Positions 34,266 through 46,698 are shown, counted from the first letter of the stretch. The stretch is DNA of 64,000 nucleotides from Pyrus communis (GCF_963583255.1 NC_084808.1:12361501-12425500), one strand, 5' to 3'. Numbers and translations: made by a program. The notes: generated from the sequence alone by a model not told the origin.

Positions 34266-34668
34266 AGGCCCTTCATGCAAGGGAATCCCCATTTTTTGAA
34301 AAAAATAGGATTAGGTGTGGGGCCCACTCCACATAGAATTTCAACGATCCGAACCGTCTATTTTGTAAGTCTCGATTCATAGATCATCCTTGAAAAAATT
34401 CAATTCAATCCAAAACCATTTGCCTATTTAATTATCAAGATCAAATTTCATTGTTTTTTATATAACAAAGTATTCGTTCATTCTTTGAACCCAATTAGAT
34501 GCCATAAATATTTCCGATTTAGCTAATATTTTGTAAGGATGATTTATGAGGTACAAATTGAAAAATAGACGATTCGGATCGTTCAAGTTCGAAGTGGTGT
34601 GGACCCCACAACTAATCCCCTTTTTTTATAAAAAAACAAAAAATGGGGATCCCTTCCCTTAAAGGCTT
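34266..34668. mobile_element. Palindromic MITE, copy 2
   Basis: A fuller copy of the same element. Its outer ends are GCCCTTCATGCAAGGGAATC and, inverted, GCCTTTAAGGGAAGGGATC, followed by the same palindromic arms as copy 1 (CAACGATCCGAACCGTC and its counterpart). I could not establish a target duplication. Confidence 0.8.
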
Positions 34669-35123
34669 CCTATATATATATTGTTCATGTGTTGGGTTTA
34701 AAATGTTGCCACATGTGAAGGGGCATGGGTCATATTGAGAGTGAATCTCGTAAGAGTAATTTGACCGTTTAAAACACGAAGAAGATGAAGTCATAGCCGA
34801 CTTCAATAGTAAGCTTCTTCTCTATTGCAAAAACAATATGCTTGACTTACAATAGGTCTAAGTTCAATAATGTGCCCTTTTTCTTTTATGCGATAGAACT
34901 AACCACTATTTCTACAGACAAACAATCCCTACAATCATCCTATTAGAATCTTTGTAGAATACCAAAATAGTTTCCTTGTCATATATAAGTGGTAGAAACC
35001 AATTTACATACTAAGTCCAACTACATATAAAGTAGGACAACTTTTCTAAATCAATTTGAAATCAAACATCCACCCAAAATACACCAACATTGATGCTCAT
35101 ATTCTAACAAATCTCACGTGTGT
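34669..35123. other. Gene-free spacer
   Basis: AT-rich sequence with no recognised gene or repeat end. Confidence 0.5.
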
Positions 35124-35131
35124 AACCTAGT

Positions 35132-35566
35132 CACTGTTCTAAAAATCCCCGCTTGGCACCGTCTAGGCCCCGTTGGCGCCGTCCCGATTAATCCCTTGGT
35201 GTTTGAAAATTAAGAAATGACGCTTAAACCTCATTGGGCGTCCCCTTAGCTCGCCTAGACCAACCTAGGTGGCAACTCTCACTTAGACACAAAATCGATA
35301 ACTTTCATTCTGGATTTTACTTTTGTTCAAGTGACTTGTTAAATACTTGGATGAACACTCATTATATGCTTGTTTACCATATTTTCAATATGTTATGATA
35401 CTTTAATCTATATGTCATTTTATTTTACAATTTATGTATCCCAATATAATTATGTATGTTTGTAAAATATAAATTTACTTAAAACTGTCTAGCCCGCCTA
35501 GGTCCCCGCCTAGGTGCTAGGCCCTAGCCTAACGCCAGACTAGCGCTTAACATCTTTAGAACCTTG
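35132..35566. mobile_element. hAT-type MITE with 8-bp target duplication
   Basis: A 435-bp element whose ends are CACTGTTCTAAAAAT on the left and CAAGGTTCTAAAGAT on the right (inverted). It is flanked by AACCTAGT (35124-35131) and AACCTAAT (35567-35574), an 8-bp duplication with one mismatch, the hAT size. Near both ends, G+C-rich words such as CTAGGC and GCCTAGG recur (CCCGCCTAGGTCCCCGCCTAGG on the right side). Non-coding. The 'GGTTCTAAAAAT...CTAGGCG' ends are of a kind I remember as common in plant genomes. Confidence 0.82.
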
Positions 35567-35574
35567 AACCTAAT

Positions 35575-37059
35575 GAAGAAACAAGCTCCACGACACCAAT
35601 TCAATCGTTCATATGTTAAGCTTGAAAAGTTAAAATGGCCTTATAAGTTGAAAAAACTTACAAGAAGCAGGTCATCATATTGCCTACTGATTTTGAGTTA
35701 CAACCTCAACTTCTATCACTTTTTTTCCTTTTGGAACCTTTTCCATGAACTTAAGACATCGTGCGTCCTTGTTAATTTGTGGATTCACCATTAGTTAGCC
35801 CATGACTCGATTTGCATTGCCATTAGTTTCATTACAAAGGAAGAGGTGGCATCATTGGCTATCTAGCATATGTTAATAGTTGACTTTGTAGCATAACTGT
35901 TTGCCTATGGCGCATACACTTAATTAGTTGGAGATATATTTAATTACTATGCAATAATCTCTAGAGAAATTATGTTAATTGTACATCCTTATCACCAATA
36001 CAATTAACATAATGAAACTAATAGAAGGAGTGGGAGGGATATGTTTCCGTCATGACTATTTTTTTTTTTTCATCTTTAATTTGGACAAAATTTGAGTTGA
36101 CATCAATCTACTTCAACATATGTTGAATGTAGTGATAATGAATCTAATACAATCCTATGCTTCAAACAGGTGTCCAAGACACTTTTTAGGTTTTGGGACT
36201 GAGATTTTCAAGCCTTCAAATGCGTGGAGTAGTGGACCTAGAAGCATAGATCAACTTAGATCAGATCTTAGGGTCAGAGAGGTTGGATGAAAACAATCAA
36301 AATGACCTAATGGATCCAGATTGGATCATTGTTGGTACTATTGGACTAAGTCAATCCAATCGATAGGCACCAGAATGGTAGGCAAGGCCTGCGCTTGTTG
36401 AGAATGACCTACATACTTGATCCTCAAGAAATGTATCTCTAATCACATCTTGATTAGAAAGAATCTTAGGAATTCCTATTGTTATAGAACTGGCCTTAGG
36501 TCCAAGTAATTACTATCACATTCTAAGCTCTAGCCTCCTACTTGAAGTGTTATACATCGCACTAACTTGATCATCAAACAGTTCTTGGATGCGATCACAC
36601 CGATGCCTAGGTTCTTTAACTATCTTTTACTTCTTTTTTGTAGGTTCATCGGTGGTTGCTTGTATAATGGTTGTGTGAGAAATCAATTCTAACATAGATA
36701 TAAACAAAATTTTCTTTTGGGTTCGGGGTTTTAATACAATGGAAAATGTTGTGATCTTTATAAAATTAATTCATGGATTCAAGGTTTTAATACAACCACC
36801 ATTCTCCCTCCTTCACAAGGGATAAAAAAAAAATTAATTAGTCTGAAAATGAGGACTACTAGACTTGTTTGATAACGTTTTATAAAATGGTTTTTGAATA
36901 ACTAGTTTGTAAAACGAAAATGACCGATAGAATTTTGTATTTTTATGATTTGAAATATGTCTAGTAATTTATTTTCAAAATGATTTTTCGAGAAATTATA
37001 AAAAAACATGTTTGGGTACTAATATTCAAAAATATCACAATATAATATATATAAACTCA
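35575..37059. other. Gene-free spacer
   Basis: No coding region was recognised. Short frames, for example 35564-35794, have no known match and no supporting splice or domain signal. Confidence 0.5.
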
Positions 37060-38223
37060 TGTGGTAGTGTTTGGACCCAAAATAATATTTTTGGGCCGAG
37101 TGTAGGTTTATGTTCAGCCCAAAGCTTTTCCAAATGTACTATGGGCTACCTGGTGGTCCTAGGCCGCTCAGTGAAGGTGGTCGAGTCCTATCGCAAGAAA
37201 GAGTGATTTGGATAAAAGCGGATGGGTCGAAGTCTCAATACGATAAGGGGTCCTAATGCAATATGGATTCCTGGTCGGAAATGAATACGGCTTGAAAAAG
37301 GGGGTGAGTTCAAAGTCCTAATAGGAGTAGGATTGGTCGAGATAAGGTTGGATCAGAATAAGGAGTCCTAATCCGAATATGATTTCAACTCGATCTTAAG
37401 GAGAATTTGTTGCTATAAATAGAGAGCAGAGGGCATCATTCGAGTGCCCCTCCAATTCAACACACAAATTGCCCTGCGCAAACCTCTCAAAGATCTTGAG
37501 ATTTTTTACTTTCTTTTCCCACCAACACACCTTCAGTTTGGATAAACAGCACTGTGGAGGCAATTGGAAAACATCTTCAATTTGGATGAACAGCATTGTT
37601 GCCATATAATCAGTCGACCGAGGAACACCTTCAGTTTGGATAAACAACATTGCGTCAAGGCCGACTAGTTACCTATCCAAGTCTCGATCAAGAAGGGTTT
37701 CCAAATCCTTATTGGCAAAGGTCATCTTATTAGCCTTCTCAGCGAAGTAAGGTGTTACAAGTTACTGCATTCGGCGCATTGAACGCCAAGTGATTTTATG
37801 ATTGGATACTCCCAAGTGAGTTTCAGAGTTCGGCATTCTGACGGCCGAATCACATTCACCATCAAGACATACATCTCATTTGAGTACTTGTGTCCATATA
37901 CTCTGATGTCGATTCGACGTGCTTATACTCTTACGAATATAATCACTGTGACCGAATCCAGCACCGACGATTCGTGAACTTCATAGAACTACCAGCCTTG
38001 TCTTCAGGCTCGAGAATCCGAAGGTCGAGATTTGTTCCTTCCTCCGCCACAGTCGCAAGATCAAGAAGTCAGCAAAGCGCTCAACATAACATCAACAAAT
38101 TTTACTCATCGGCCCAGCTCGGCCGACTAGTTAGCACGCCCCGCATCAATCGAATGACATAGTTAGCTTATTAGTTACCCGGCTTACGCACCACATAGGC
38201 TTTGTAATTTTTAGGGTCCACAA
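37060..38223 (+). mobile_element. LTR-like block (probable solo LTR), boundaries uncertain
   Basis: It has the appearance of an LTR: a start TGTGGTAGTGTTTGG, a TATA box TATAAATA at 37414-37421 followed by a CA-rich transcribed-looking leader, and an end GGGTCCACA. A motif CACCTTCAGTTTGGATAAAC recurs with variation near 37528, 37570 and 37627. No matching target duplication was found with these ends, so the limits may be wrong. Open frames in it (37396-37650, 37890-38162) match nothing I know. Confidence 0.4.
37414..37421 (+). promoter_or_regulatory. TATA box of the LTR-like block
   Basis: TATAAATA in the context TTGCTATAAATAGAGAGC, as in plant LTR promoters. Confidence 0.5.
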
Positions 38224-38229
38224 GTAGTA

Positions 38230-38344
38230 ATATTTTGCAATATATTTAAGATGGTGGTAATGATTAAGGCAAGCGTGGTGCTTGTAACAATGATGGTGCC
38301 GATGGTGGTGATATATGGATGGTGGCAATAGTGAGGAGGATAAT
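38230..38344. repeat. GGT/GAT-rich tract, left part
   Basis: Degenerate trinucleotide-like sequence with recurring ATGGTGG and GATGGTG words. Its continuation is at 41003-41280, on the other side of the solo LTR. Confidence 0.65.
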
Positions 38345-41002
38345 TGTAACAACCCAGCTCTAATTTTACAATTTTATTAATTTTAAAAACGTGAATTGAT
38401 GAAAATGCCCTAGAGGCAAGGATGTTGACTTCCATTGACCATCGTTTAGAGGGACGTATAACCCATTATTTGAGCGTATCCTTGTAGTACTCAATGTTAC
38501 GAACGCATAGGAGCAAACGGAACCAAATTTGGAGCTACGACGGAGATTTATGGACTTACGAAGTCCAAGGACATTTTGGTAAATTCATTATTCTAGATAA
38601 ATGACCCTTTTATTATTTTAATATTTTTCTTGTACGATTTTTCTACATGGTGAGACCTACCCACGTAGGTCTCCTATCCCCTTTCTCCTTGTGTTCTCTT
38701 CTCCCCACTACCTGGGACATCTCTCTCTTCCCTCTTACTTTTCATCTCTCATCTCAAAACTCTCTATCCTCAAGCTCTATCCTTCTTCTATAACATCGGC
38801 GTTGAGGTGAAGAAAACCCCAAGCTCCTCAACTCCAATGAGAGTTAAAGACACACTAGACCACCATGTCATATCCTTCTCTGTCTCTCTCATTTCACTCT
38901 CCCTTTTTCTGTCTGTACTCTCCCGTCACTCAACTCACTATCACTCTCTCTCTCCGAGCACCCCACAATCATAACCACAGCACTAACTCTAGCCATTCCT
39001 TCCGGCGAGCGTCACAACCCAGACTATAAATGAAAACCCGAGCCTTGGACTGTCACTTTCTTTCTCTTCTCTTTGCGCAGTGGCACCGCCACTGTTCCAG
39101 ATTATCTCCGGCGATTTCTCGCCGTTCTTGCCGAAGGTGAGCCTCGAAAAACCCCAAAAACTTCTTAAATCTTGTTTTGGTGTACGATTAGGGTAAATTT
39201 GAGATGTTTTGGTGACGTTTTAATGCAGTAATGCCTTGAGAGAAACTTCCCCAACTTTCGAGGAAGATCCTATGGATTTCGAGCCTTTTTATGACCAAAT
39301 TTGGCGACGGTTGAGGAAACCAATGGTATATTTTGATTCCTTATTCTCTGAGCTTCAATTTGATATATTGGATGGCTATGTTTAGTGAAGTTTTGTGGTT
39401 GATCGGAGTCATAGAATTTTCCTGGTCATATTTTCTAGAAATCAGCGACCAGAACCGCGAATGGGAATGAGTCAACCCGACCCAAAAAAAGTATCTGACC
39501 AGGCTAGTTCCTAATTGGATTTGGAATAATCTTGAAATATTCCGTGGAATATTCCTAGAATATTCATTGTGTTGACTTTTTTTAAATTTTCTCGAGAACC
39601 TTCCTAGGCTAATTTCGATGCCCCGAGTTTGTTTTTTGGCATCCATTTAGTAAAATTCCGAAGTTTTAATGCAGTAGACCCCCAGGACGGTTCAGTTGAC
39701 TTTTGAGGGTTGGTTGTTGACTTTTTCGTTGACTTTTTACAAAATTTACCTAGGATCCTTCTTAACATATTTTGATGCCCCTGATTCCAAATTTGCGCTC
39801 TGTTTTTCCAATTTTAATCACTTTAATTGAGTTTTATTAATGGGTCCCAATATTATGTACGATTACTATCGGAGACTCTGGCTTTCCTAGTTCGAATGGC
39901 TGCGACCTCACAAGTATATATGAGTAGGTCATTTCTTTTATATAGTATATATATTTGTTTTGTTTTCACATATATATTTAATAATGAAGTTTTTATGTGA
40001 TTGCCATAATTAAATTAAAGTTTATACGAAAGGTCGTAATGTTGAGAATTATGAAATTATTCTGAATCCTAGGGGATGCAGAGGTATGCGCACTATTATG
40101 GGATGCCTTAATTATATTTGCGACCATGAATAGTGTTATGTTGAATAGAATTATCAATTTACCATTGCATGATCATATTTACATTATCTGCTCATCGTGT
40201 GCTACACTGGTGTTAGTGCTCACCCGAGGCCAGGGCCATTTTTTCACGTGTATGTTCACACCGCACCGTACGCTCACTTTGGATATGTAGGTGCCAATCA
40301 TGTCCTAGATTGCTATAGGCAATTAGGACTCGTATGTGATGCGCATAGCGCTAGTCTTCACGTGATTGTAATACTATAGGGTATATCATTATTACACCCA
40401 ATCATGTTCACTTTAGAATATATCTGCATGAACTTATGTGTCAACATATGTTGATAAGCACTCGATATGATATGTTTGTTTATAAGAGATTAGGTGATTA
40501 CCGGACGTTAGGTGTTTATTTTTGAAATATTGTGATGTATTGAATTCTTGAGATATTGCAGGCTACAGTAAGTATTTTCATACTATATATAGTATGTTAT
40601 ATTTGGAAACTATACTTGTTTTACGGCAAAGGGTTATTATGTTTTCGAAAAGGTTTTTACAAAGCTTTATTTTTAAGCCCACTCACCCTTGTTTTTCTCC
40701 CCTCTAGGTTTTAGTAGCAGAGTTTTCGTGTCAACGAGGACTTTCTGGTAAAACATTGTTATGGAAATACTCCCAATGGTATAAATCTTATCCTACTTTT
40801 ACTGTACTTTACTTATACTCTAACATCAAGTGTGAAATAGGTTCATTCCCGCTCACATTGCACTCTTACCTTTAGGCACTTTTATGTTTAAATTTATTCA
40901 CATTTTCCATATCACTACACTTTATGGCTTCGTTACCTTCCGGTGTTGGCCAGCACAGCTCAATTCAGAATCCAGATGGACATTCTGGGTTAGGGTGTGT
41001 CA
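38345..41002 (+). mobile_element. Solo gypsy LTR (2.66 kb) of the same family as 15974-24885
   Basis: Starts TGTAACAACCCAGCTC and ends GGGTTAGGGTGTGTCA. The alignment to the LTRs at 15974 and 22371 is clear at the start (CTAATTTTACAATTTTATT, GAGGCAAGGATGTTGACTTC) and at the end (GGTTTTAG, CATTCTGGG). The flanks are ATAAT (38340-38344) and ATAAG (41003-41007), a 5-bp duplication with one mismatch. No internal region is attached. It interrupts a GGT-rich tract. Confidence 0.88.
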
Positions 41003-41280
41003 ATAAGAGGTTGGTAACGGTGATGATGGTATGCATAGTGGTGGAAGGTGGTTGTGGTAATAATGGTAGCGTGGGTGTTGGGGGGGAAATGTGGTTAGGA
41101 GGTGGCGCAGGTGATGGTAGCAGAGATGGTGGAAGCTGGTGATAGTGGTGGTGGTTGTTGTAGTGGTGATAGTGGTAGACAGTTGTGGTGGCGGCGATAG
41201 TGGTGAGAAGTGGTAGTGGTGACAAAGATGCTAGTTAATAAGGTGTTGGTTGTGATGACCGTCAAGGTGATTGTGAAGTA
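41003..41280. repeat. GGT/GTG-rich tract, right part
   Basis: Recurring GGTGGTTGTGG, GGTAGC and GATAGTGG words over nearly 280 bp. Frames through it (40924-41142 and the minus-strand Pro/His/Thr-rich ones) are compositional artefacts. Confidence 0.75.
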
Positions 41281-41314
41281 CATGATTTTTTTTTTCTCAA
41301 AACTCTACCTTTGT

Positions 41315-41470
41315 TTTATGGGAGCTTTAATGAAACATTTCCGGTACTGTTCACTTTTAACAAAAAACCACATTTTTACCTCCCTACTACTATTCAATAC
41401 ACCTTTATTTGTCATTTTTCATTAAAATTAAAATTTTTTGGACTTTTCATTAGTTTTCCTTTATTTTATA
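41315..41470. repeat. Dispersed repeat of Rosaceae type
   Basis: The phrases CCGGTACTGTTCACTTTTAA, AAAACCACATTTTTACC and GACTTTTCATTAGTTTTCC occur in this order. I remember this arrangement as a highly repeated non-coding family in apple and related genomes. The class of element is not known to me. The identification is from memory and cannot be tested here. Confidence 0.5.
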
Positions 41471-43675
41471 TGTATCTTGTGGTTTTTATTTTTTTTGGAT
41501 TATATGCTTGAAAACACAGAGAACATCAAACTAGTATCTATGCCAAATATTGTACTTTGTGTTTTTCATTTCGTGAGTTTGTTCTTCAAAAACAACATAT
41601 CATACGCATATAACACAGTTTGTTCTTAAATTTCAGAGACTAAATTCTAGTTATTTTTAGAAACGGATTTTTCTTTACTCTTTTTTTGTTTAAAAGGTAA
41701 CTGAACCGAAGGGAAGAATTTTGTACCACGGTACTTGATATCTTTCAAATCTTTGTCAATGTCACGCCAACTGGTCTGAATTAAATATGGGCATGCATGC
41801 AGATTTTCATTTATTTTTTATACATGCACGCAGATTTTTATTCGTTTAAGATTGACTGTATGTTTTTTCTTGACAGATAGATTGACAATATGTTGATGTA
41901 AATTTGTAGAATCTTTTCAAATTAACATTCTTTGCTTCTCCGTTCAAGGGCACCCGATAACATGTGGTTCTTCTTTACTTATTCAATTAGCAAGAACTAG
42001 ACATTTGTTTGGTTTTGTTTGTTTTCTTTAGACTATGTTGTTGAGGTATATCCAAAAGGACTTGTGGTAAATGTAGTTACTTCAAAAACTTAGATGGAGG
42101 TTTTTGAAACGAATGGATACAATACATTGAAAAAAATCATGGAAACCCTAACTCTTAAGGGTGGGCAGAAGTCCGACCAATCTGAACTGTACAAGACCAT
42201 TTAGCTTGGTCTTGGTCATAAAAAACTCAAATGGTTTAAAACCGAACCAAACTAGAAGGGATTGGTTAAGAACTAGACAACAGTTTTGGTTTTGAAGGTT
42301 GATGAAATTTTGATGGTATTGATAATTGAGGTGTAAGTATATCAGTTACTAAACATAAACGTTTGATGGCATGTTGTTGAATTTTAAAATGATTTGATGT
42401 ATTAGAAAATGAAAATCATGTGGAAAACTTTATTATGGTAATTGGTATAAAAGAGTCGAAAGAATGAAAAAGAAAAAGTGATTCGGTCTTGGGCCAAACC
42501 GTCCAAACAAAAACCAAACGAATTATACTATTGAAAATTTGTGGTTTGGTTTGGTTTTCTTATGCCATATTTGTTGAGGATTTGCAAGGGGATTTCTAGG
42601 AATGTATTAAAAAAAAGTTAGATGGATGGATTTGAAATGCATTGCATGATCATTGCGTAAACAAAAGATTCATAAATTATTAATTTTTGAATTAAGCTGG
42701 GGATTAGAGTGATTAGTTGTGTAATGAGCTTAAGCCACGTGGGAAATGTGCTCAAGTTAGTTGACCATTGTTCGGTGTGTTACGAGGACATTAGGCATGC
42801 CATAAACTACTCAGGTTAGTACCCTACTCACTATGTATTAGTAGCAATCTTCCAAATAAATGATTCAGTTCAAGCAATCTTATAAAAAAAATTACCTACA
42901 TTTGGAGAAAATATTATTCTAAACATATTACTGCCAAGAACACCCAATATGGTGAATTTACCAATTGATAAGTAATATTGCATTTCATTTTTCTGTATCG
43001 AGCATCTACATTGTCGTGTGGTCCATGATTTTCCATAAGCTAGTCAAGAAAACAAAAGTGGTTACTTGTATGGCATACTTATGCTCGTTTATGTTTATGC
43101 AACTTATTGTTATAACAAGCCCGTGAGAAGTCTATTCCAAGCTAGCATGCATTTGACACACATTGTGATAGGTCTAAGTTTAAACTCATAACGTACCTAC
43201 AAATTACCACTCAGTACCGATCAATCTGAATGGTCTATTAACAACCCAGCACAAGTCGACTTTCTGCAGACAGGTTTTGTTTTGTTGTGGTGGCCTTGCT
43301 CTAGCAGCTAGGTCAGACTGGGTACGTACTTCCTAGCTACTTGCTAGGCTTTGTTTTGTTATATGCTAGCTATTGCTGTATGTGTCTACTTCTCTGCCTT
43401 TTGTCCATCAATGAATACATGCAGCTCAGCTGAGATCAGACATGGGAGTAAGCTTTTGTCCATCAATTATCAGCTCATTCATGCAATGCATATATCGGGA
43501 GAGTACTATATGCCTGATCGTCTTTCTGTTAGCGATTTGCTTTTTCGAACTGTCAGAATAATTGGAGGGCAAGAAACACCCAAAAGAGAATAAAACAGGC
43601 TACTTGTACAAAATAAATCTGTCGTCATAAATTTGGGAACTTGGGTATTTTCTATTTTTTAACAAGGAAAAATTA
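41471..43675. other. Gene-free spacer, possible decayed hAT-like repeat at 42155-42575
   Basis: Apart from a stretch starting AGGGTGGGCAGAAGTCC and ending with repeated GGTTTGGTTTGGTTTTC (about 42155-42575), whose layout recalls a common hAT-like plant repeat, nothing is recognisable. That stretch has no convincing second end or target duplication. The 80-codon frame at 43351-43593 has no motif I know. Confidence 0.4.
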
Positions 43676-44442
43676 GTATCCGGTCTTTAATTACTAATGT
43701 CCATTGACTGAGATCTTATTAGTTTTCAAATTTTAATTGAAGTCCCTAACATTAATGTGATAATGAATATACATATTTATTACATTTTTTTTAAATAAAA
43801 ATTAGTAATTGATTTAAGGTTTTAATATTCACACCTCTATTAAAATCCTAATTTATTTTCAATTCAAACATTTTCAATTTTTTTAATCTTTTAAATATAC
43901 CAATTTGTTATATGTAAAATGTACCCTTTTTTTTAATATAAAATATACAATTTTTTTTTTATATAAAATGTACCCAATTTTTCAATATAAAATCCATTCA
44001 ATTATTTTAATACATTTTTAAACTTATATGGATACATTGTTTTTCGTTGTTTTGAGAATGTATCAATGTCAAGTTTAATCGAAGAAATTTACTAATGTTA
44101 TTAAGCCTAATATCTTTTTCTTTTTTTTCTGTGGTTTTGAAGAATGTACCCATGTTTTGGCACAATATTTTTATTTTTATTTTTTGTTAATTTTGATAAA
44201 TGTACCTATATATAGACACACACACACACAATATAATAGAGAGTATAATTTATATTTTATTATTTTTAATCCCTCAAATTATGGGTTTTATTTAAAATCT
44301 CATTAATAAAAACAAATACAAATGTCAATTTTTAATTTAAAAAATATAGTAAGTTACATTATTACATTAACGTCAGGAACTTCGATCAAAAATTAAAAAT
44401 AGACAATGTTTCAGTCGAAGAATATTGATAGCTAGGGATAGT
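43676..44442. mobile_element. AT-rich inverted-repeat element (MITE-like)
   Basis: The left arm (43676-43772) and the inverted right arm (44352-44442) align, most clearly over GACTGAGATCTTAT...AATTGAAGTCCCTAACATTA, at roughly 70% identity. Between them lies AT-rich, non-coding sequence with a (CA)n tract at 44215-44230. No target duplication was established, so the class is open. Confidence 0.6.
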
Positions 44443-44487
44443 ATCCACAGTGTCCCTTTTAAGTATTTAATAATGCAGAAAATGGGA

Positions 44488-44630
44488 TTTTTCTTTTTTC
44501 TTTTTTTTTTTTTCATTTCAATAAAGCGATATTACTATTCAGGGAGGGAGAGAGGGGAGGGTCAAGGTTTGAACTCGAGACATAATGAGTTATTGAAGTG
44601 GAAGATCCTAACTACTAGAACAATCCCCAC
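44488..44630 (-). mobile_element. Probable tRNA-derived SINE
   Basis: Read on the minus strand: TTGTTCTAGTAGTTAGGA (44606-44623), close to the polymerase III A box of tRNA genes and SINEs; then GAGTTCAAACC (44566-44576), close to the B box; then an A-rich tail (44488-44513, a T run on the plus strand). Order and spacing are those of a short plant SINE. I did not find a clear target duplication, and the 5' limit is uncertain. Confidence 0.55.
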
Positions 44631-46089
44631 ACTTGCTTGGTTTGGTGTTGTAGTTGAAGTTTCTTGTGGAAGTACATTTGTTTTTTATCATGAAATAGGA
44701 GTGCATGAAAGTTTGCTCTTCGAGTAAATTTTGTACACTTTCAGAACTCCATTTTCTCAATCTAGTGAAGCTACATATAGTTTCATAATCTAGCTAGAAC
44801 ATCAAATTTATCCAAGATAAATCATATGATCAGTTTAGGTACTAAATTTTCGTTTTTTGAGTGCATGGTTAAGCTTGATTTATTTATATTTTTTAGCCAA
44901 AAGTACGAGAGAATGAATTGGTTAGTTGGAGCCAAAACGGATTTCTTCATCACTTGATCTTCACCACAACAACAACTACATGCAACACGAATCGACGGAC
45001 GGCTTACGCACTCACGCGTTTCGGCCCTTGGTAGCCCTAGCCTACAATCTTCTCGCATATGGAGGCCTGCAAATGTGAATATGTGGGAAAAACGTAAAGC
45101 TTCTTGGGTATACTATAATTATGGCTCAACAAAAAGGAAATTTGCTATTTGAAGTTTGTAATGATACTCGTTTCGCTAAGCACAAATATGAAACCTACAC
45201 ATGCCACTTCATGTAAATGTTTTTTATGCGAGTATCATGGTCTCTCTGTGGCAATGACTTGATATTATCTCATTGGATAGCGAGGCTTTAACCGTTTGCT
45301 AGTATAGGTGTGTTGTGTTTATTATCAATATTATAAATTTGTATTTGATATTTATTACATATGATGATCATGTAAGAATTTAATACATTTTTATCCGTGA
45401 TATCAGGTTATTATTTCTTAAAAAATAAAAAATAAAAATAAAAAAAAACTAAACAAGCTGATTCTAATCATATTAATTTGATGAGGAGTTGTAACTGTGA
45501 AGCCTAGTTAGCAAGTGTCAGCAAGTGTGCTCCATAGATCGTAAGAAATTCTTTCTCTCCTTTTGATTCTCTCCTTTTGAAGCCAAAACAAAAAACAAAA
45601 AAAAGAAAAAGAGGAAAAGGAGAGTTCATGTTCATCGGGATTAGGGAGCAAAGGAGAAGATACAGTGGCAATAATGATGAGTTGGGTTGTTAAAATATTT
45701 GCCATCAGAAGTCGGCATGCAAATATGCAAAAGAGAGAGATATAGAGTAATTAAAGAAGATCGAGAATTAAAGCTAGCAAAGAAAGAGAGGAACATACTT
45801 TGATTACATACGACCTTTTCTTTTCTTTTTTATGTCCTCTTTCTTTTTTTGGTCGAATTTTTATGTCCTCTTTCACTTTCTTTACTTTCCGGTCACCCAC
45901 TTTAATCGGTCTCTTAGATTTCAGTAACAAAAAGCTTCAGGGGAGGCCACTTTTTTAGTTTTCCTTTTACCCTTTTTCATGGTTTATTCCATACTGTGAT
46001 CTGTCTGCTTACTACTTTGACCGTATTTCAACGTTCCAAAATCAGTTAACGAATGAACTCTTCGTATAAATTACAATGTTAAGACTTAG
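44631..46089. other. Gene-free spacer
   Basis: No gene was recognised. An A-rich stretch lies at 45421-45450 and CT/GA-rich patches near 45545-45680 and 45730-45790. Short frames have no recognisable motif. Confidence 0.5.
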
Positions 46090-46698
46090 TCCAACTATTG
46101 AAGTAAAACTTAAATTTAAGATTCTAAATATACTCCAACTTATTCCTCCAACTTACTCCAGTCCTTGGGTCAAATATGAGTTTTAACTCAAAACTCATTT
46201 TTTAGGCAAATTTAGCTTAGATTTCTCCCTGAGTTAGTGGCCTGACCCACCATATATGTGTATTTTTTTTAGTTTATATTTATAAATTCATTAAATCTAA
46301 CAGCTAAGATCTAATGTGATCAAATCTGACAGTAAAATAAAAAATCTAACGATCCAAATTTAAATCCAATGGCTAAAATAATTATAAAAAAAAAAAAACT
46401 TTCATGTGTCTCATGTTCTTTCATAGTGTTCCACGAGTTTTATGGTGTCAGTTTAATGATTTTACAAATTTATCGGAATCTCAATATTTTTAGGTTTAAA
46501 TGTTCATAAAATTAAACTAGAATAGTATACATAATTTTTTTTTTTTTAAGTTACATTAAGAAAAACAAAACTTATCCTAAATTCATTATTCAATAATCTC
46601 GAGCTAAAAATTTAACCCATAAATGTTTGAGCAAAGAAATAGTTTATGGGTTAAAACTTTCTGGGTTAAAAATCTTAAGTTTTAACCCAAGAGTTGGA
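46090..46698. mobile_element. MITE-like element with CCAACT ends
   Basis: The left end TCCAACTATTGAAGTAAAAC and the inverted right end TCCAACTCTTGGGTTAAAAC match at 15 of 20 positions. Related phrases (GGGTTAAAAC, TAACCCA) recur inside. It is non-coding, about 610 bp, with no clear target duplication. Its right end lies only seven bases from the target duplication of the copia element at 46710. Confidence 0.6.

Noticed and set aside
40924..41283. Gly/Val-rich and Pro/His/Thr-rich frames
   Set aside because: They are the six-frame shadows of a GGT-rich low-complexity tract.
44566..44623. A true tRNA gene at the A-box/B-box-like motifs
   Set aside because: No cloverleaf can be drawn and the boxes diverge from functional tRNA genes; a SINE with an A-rich tail fits better.
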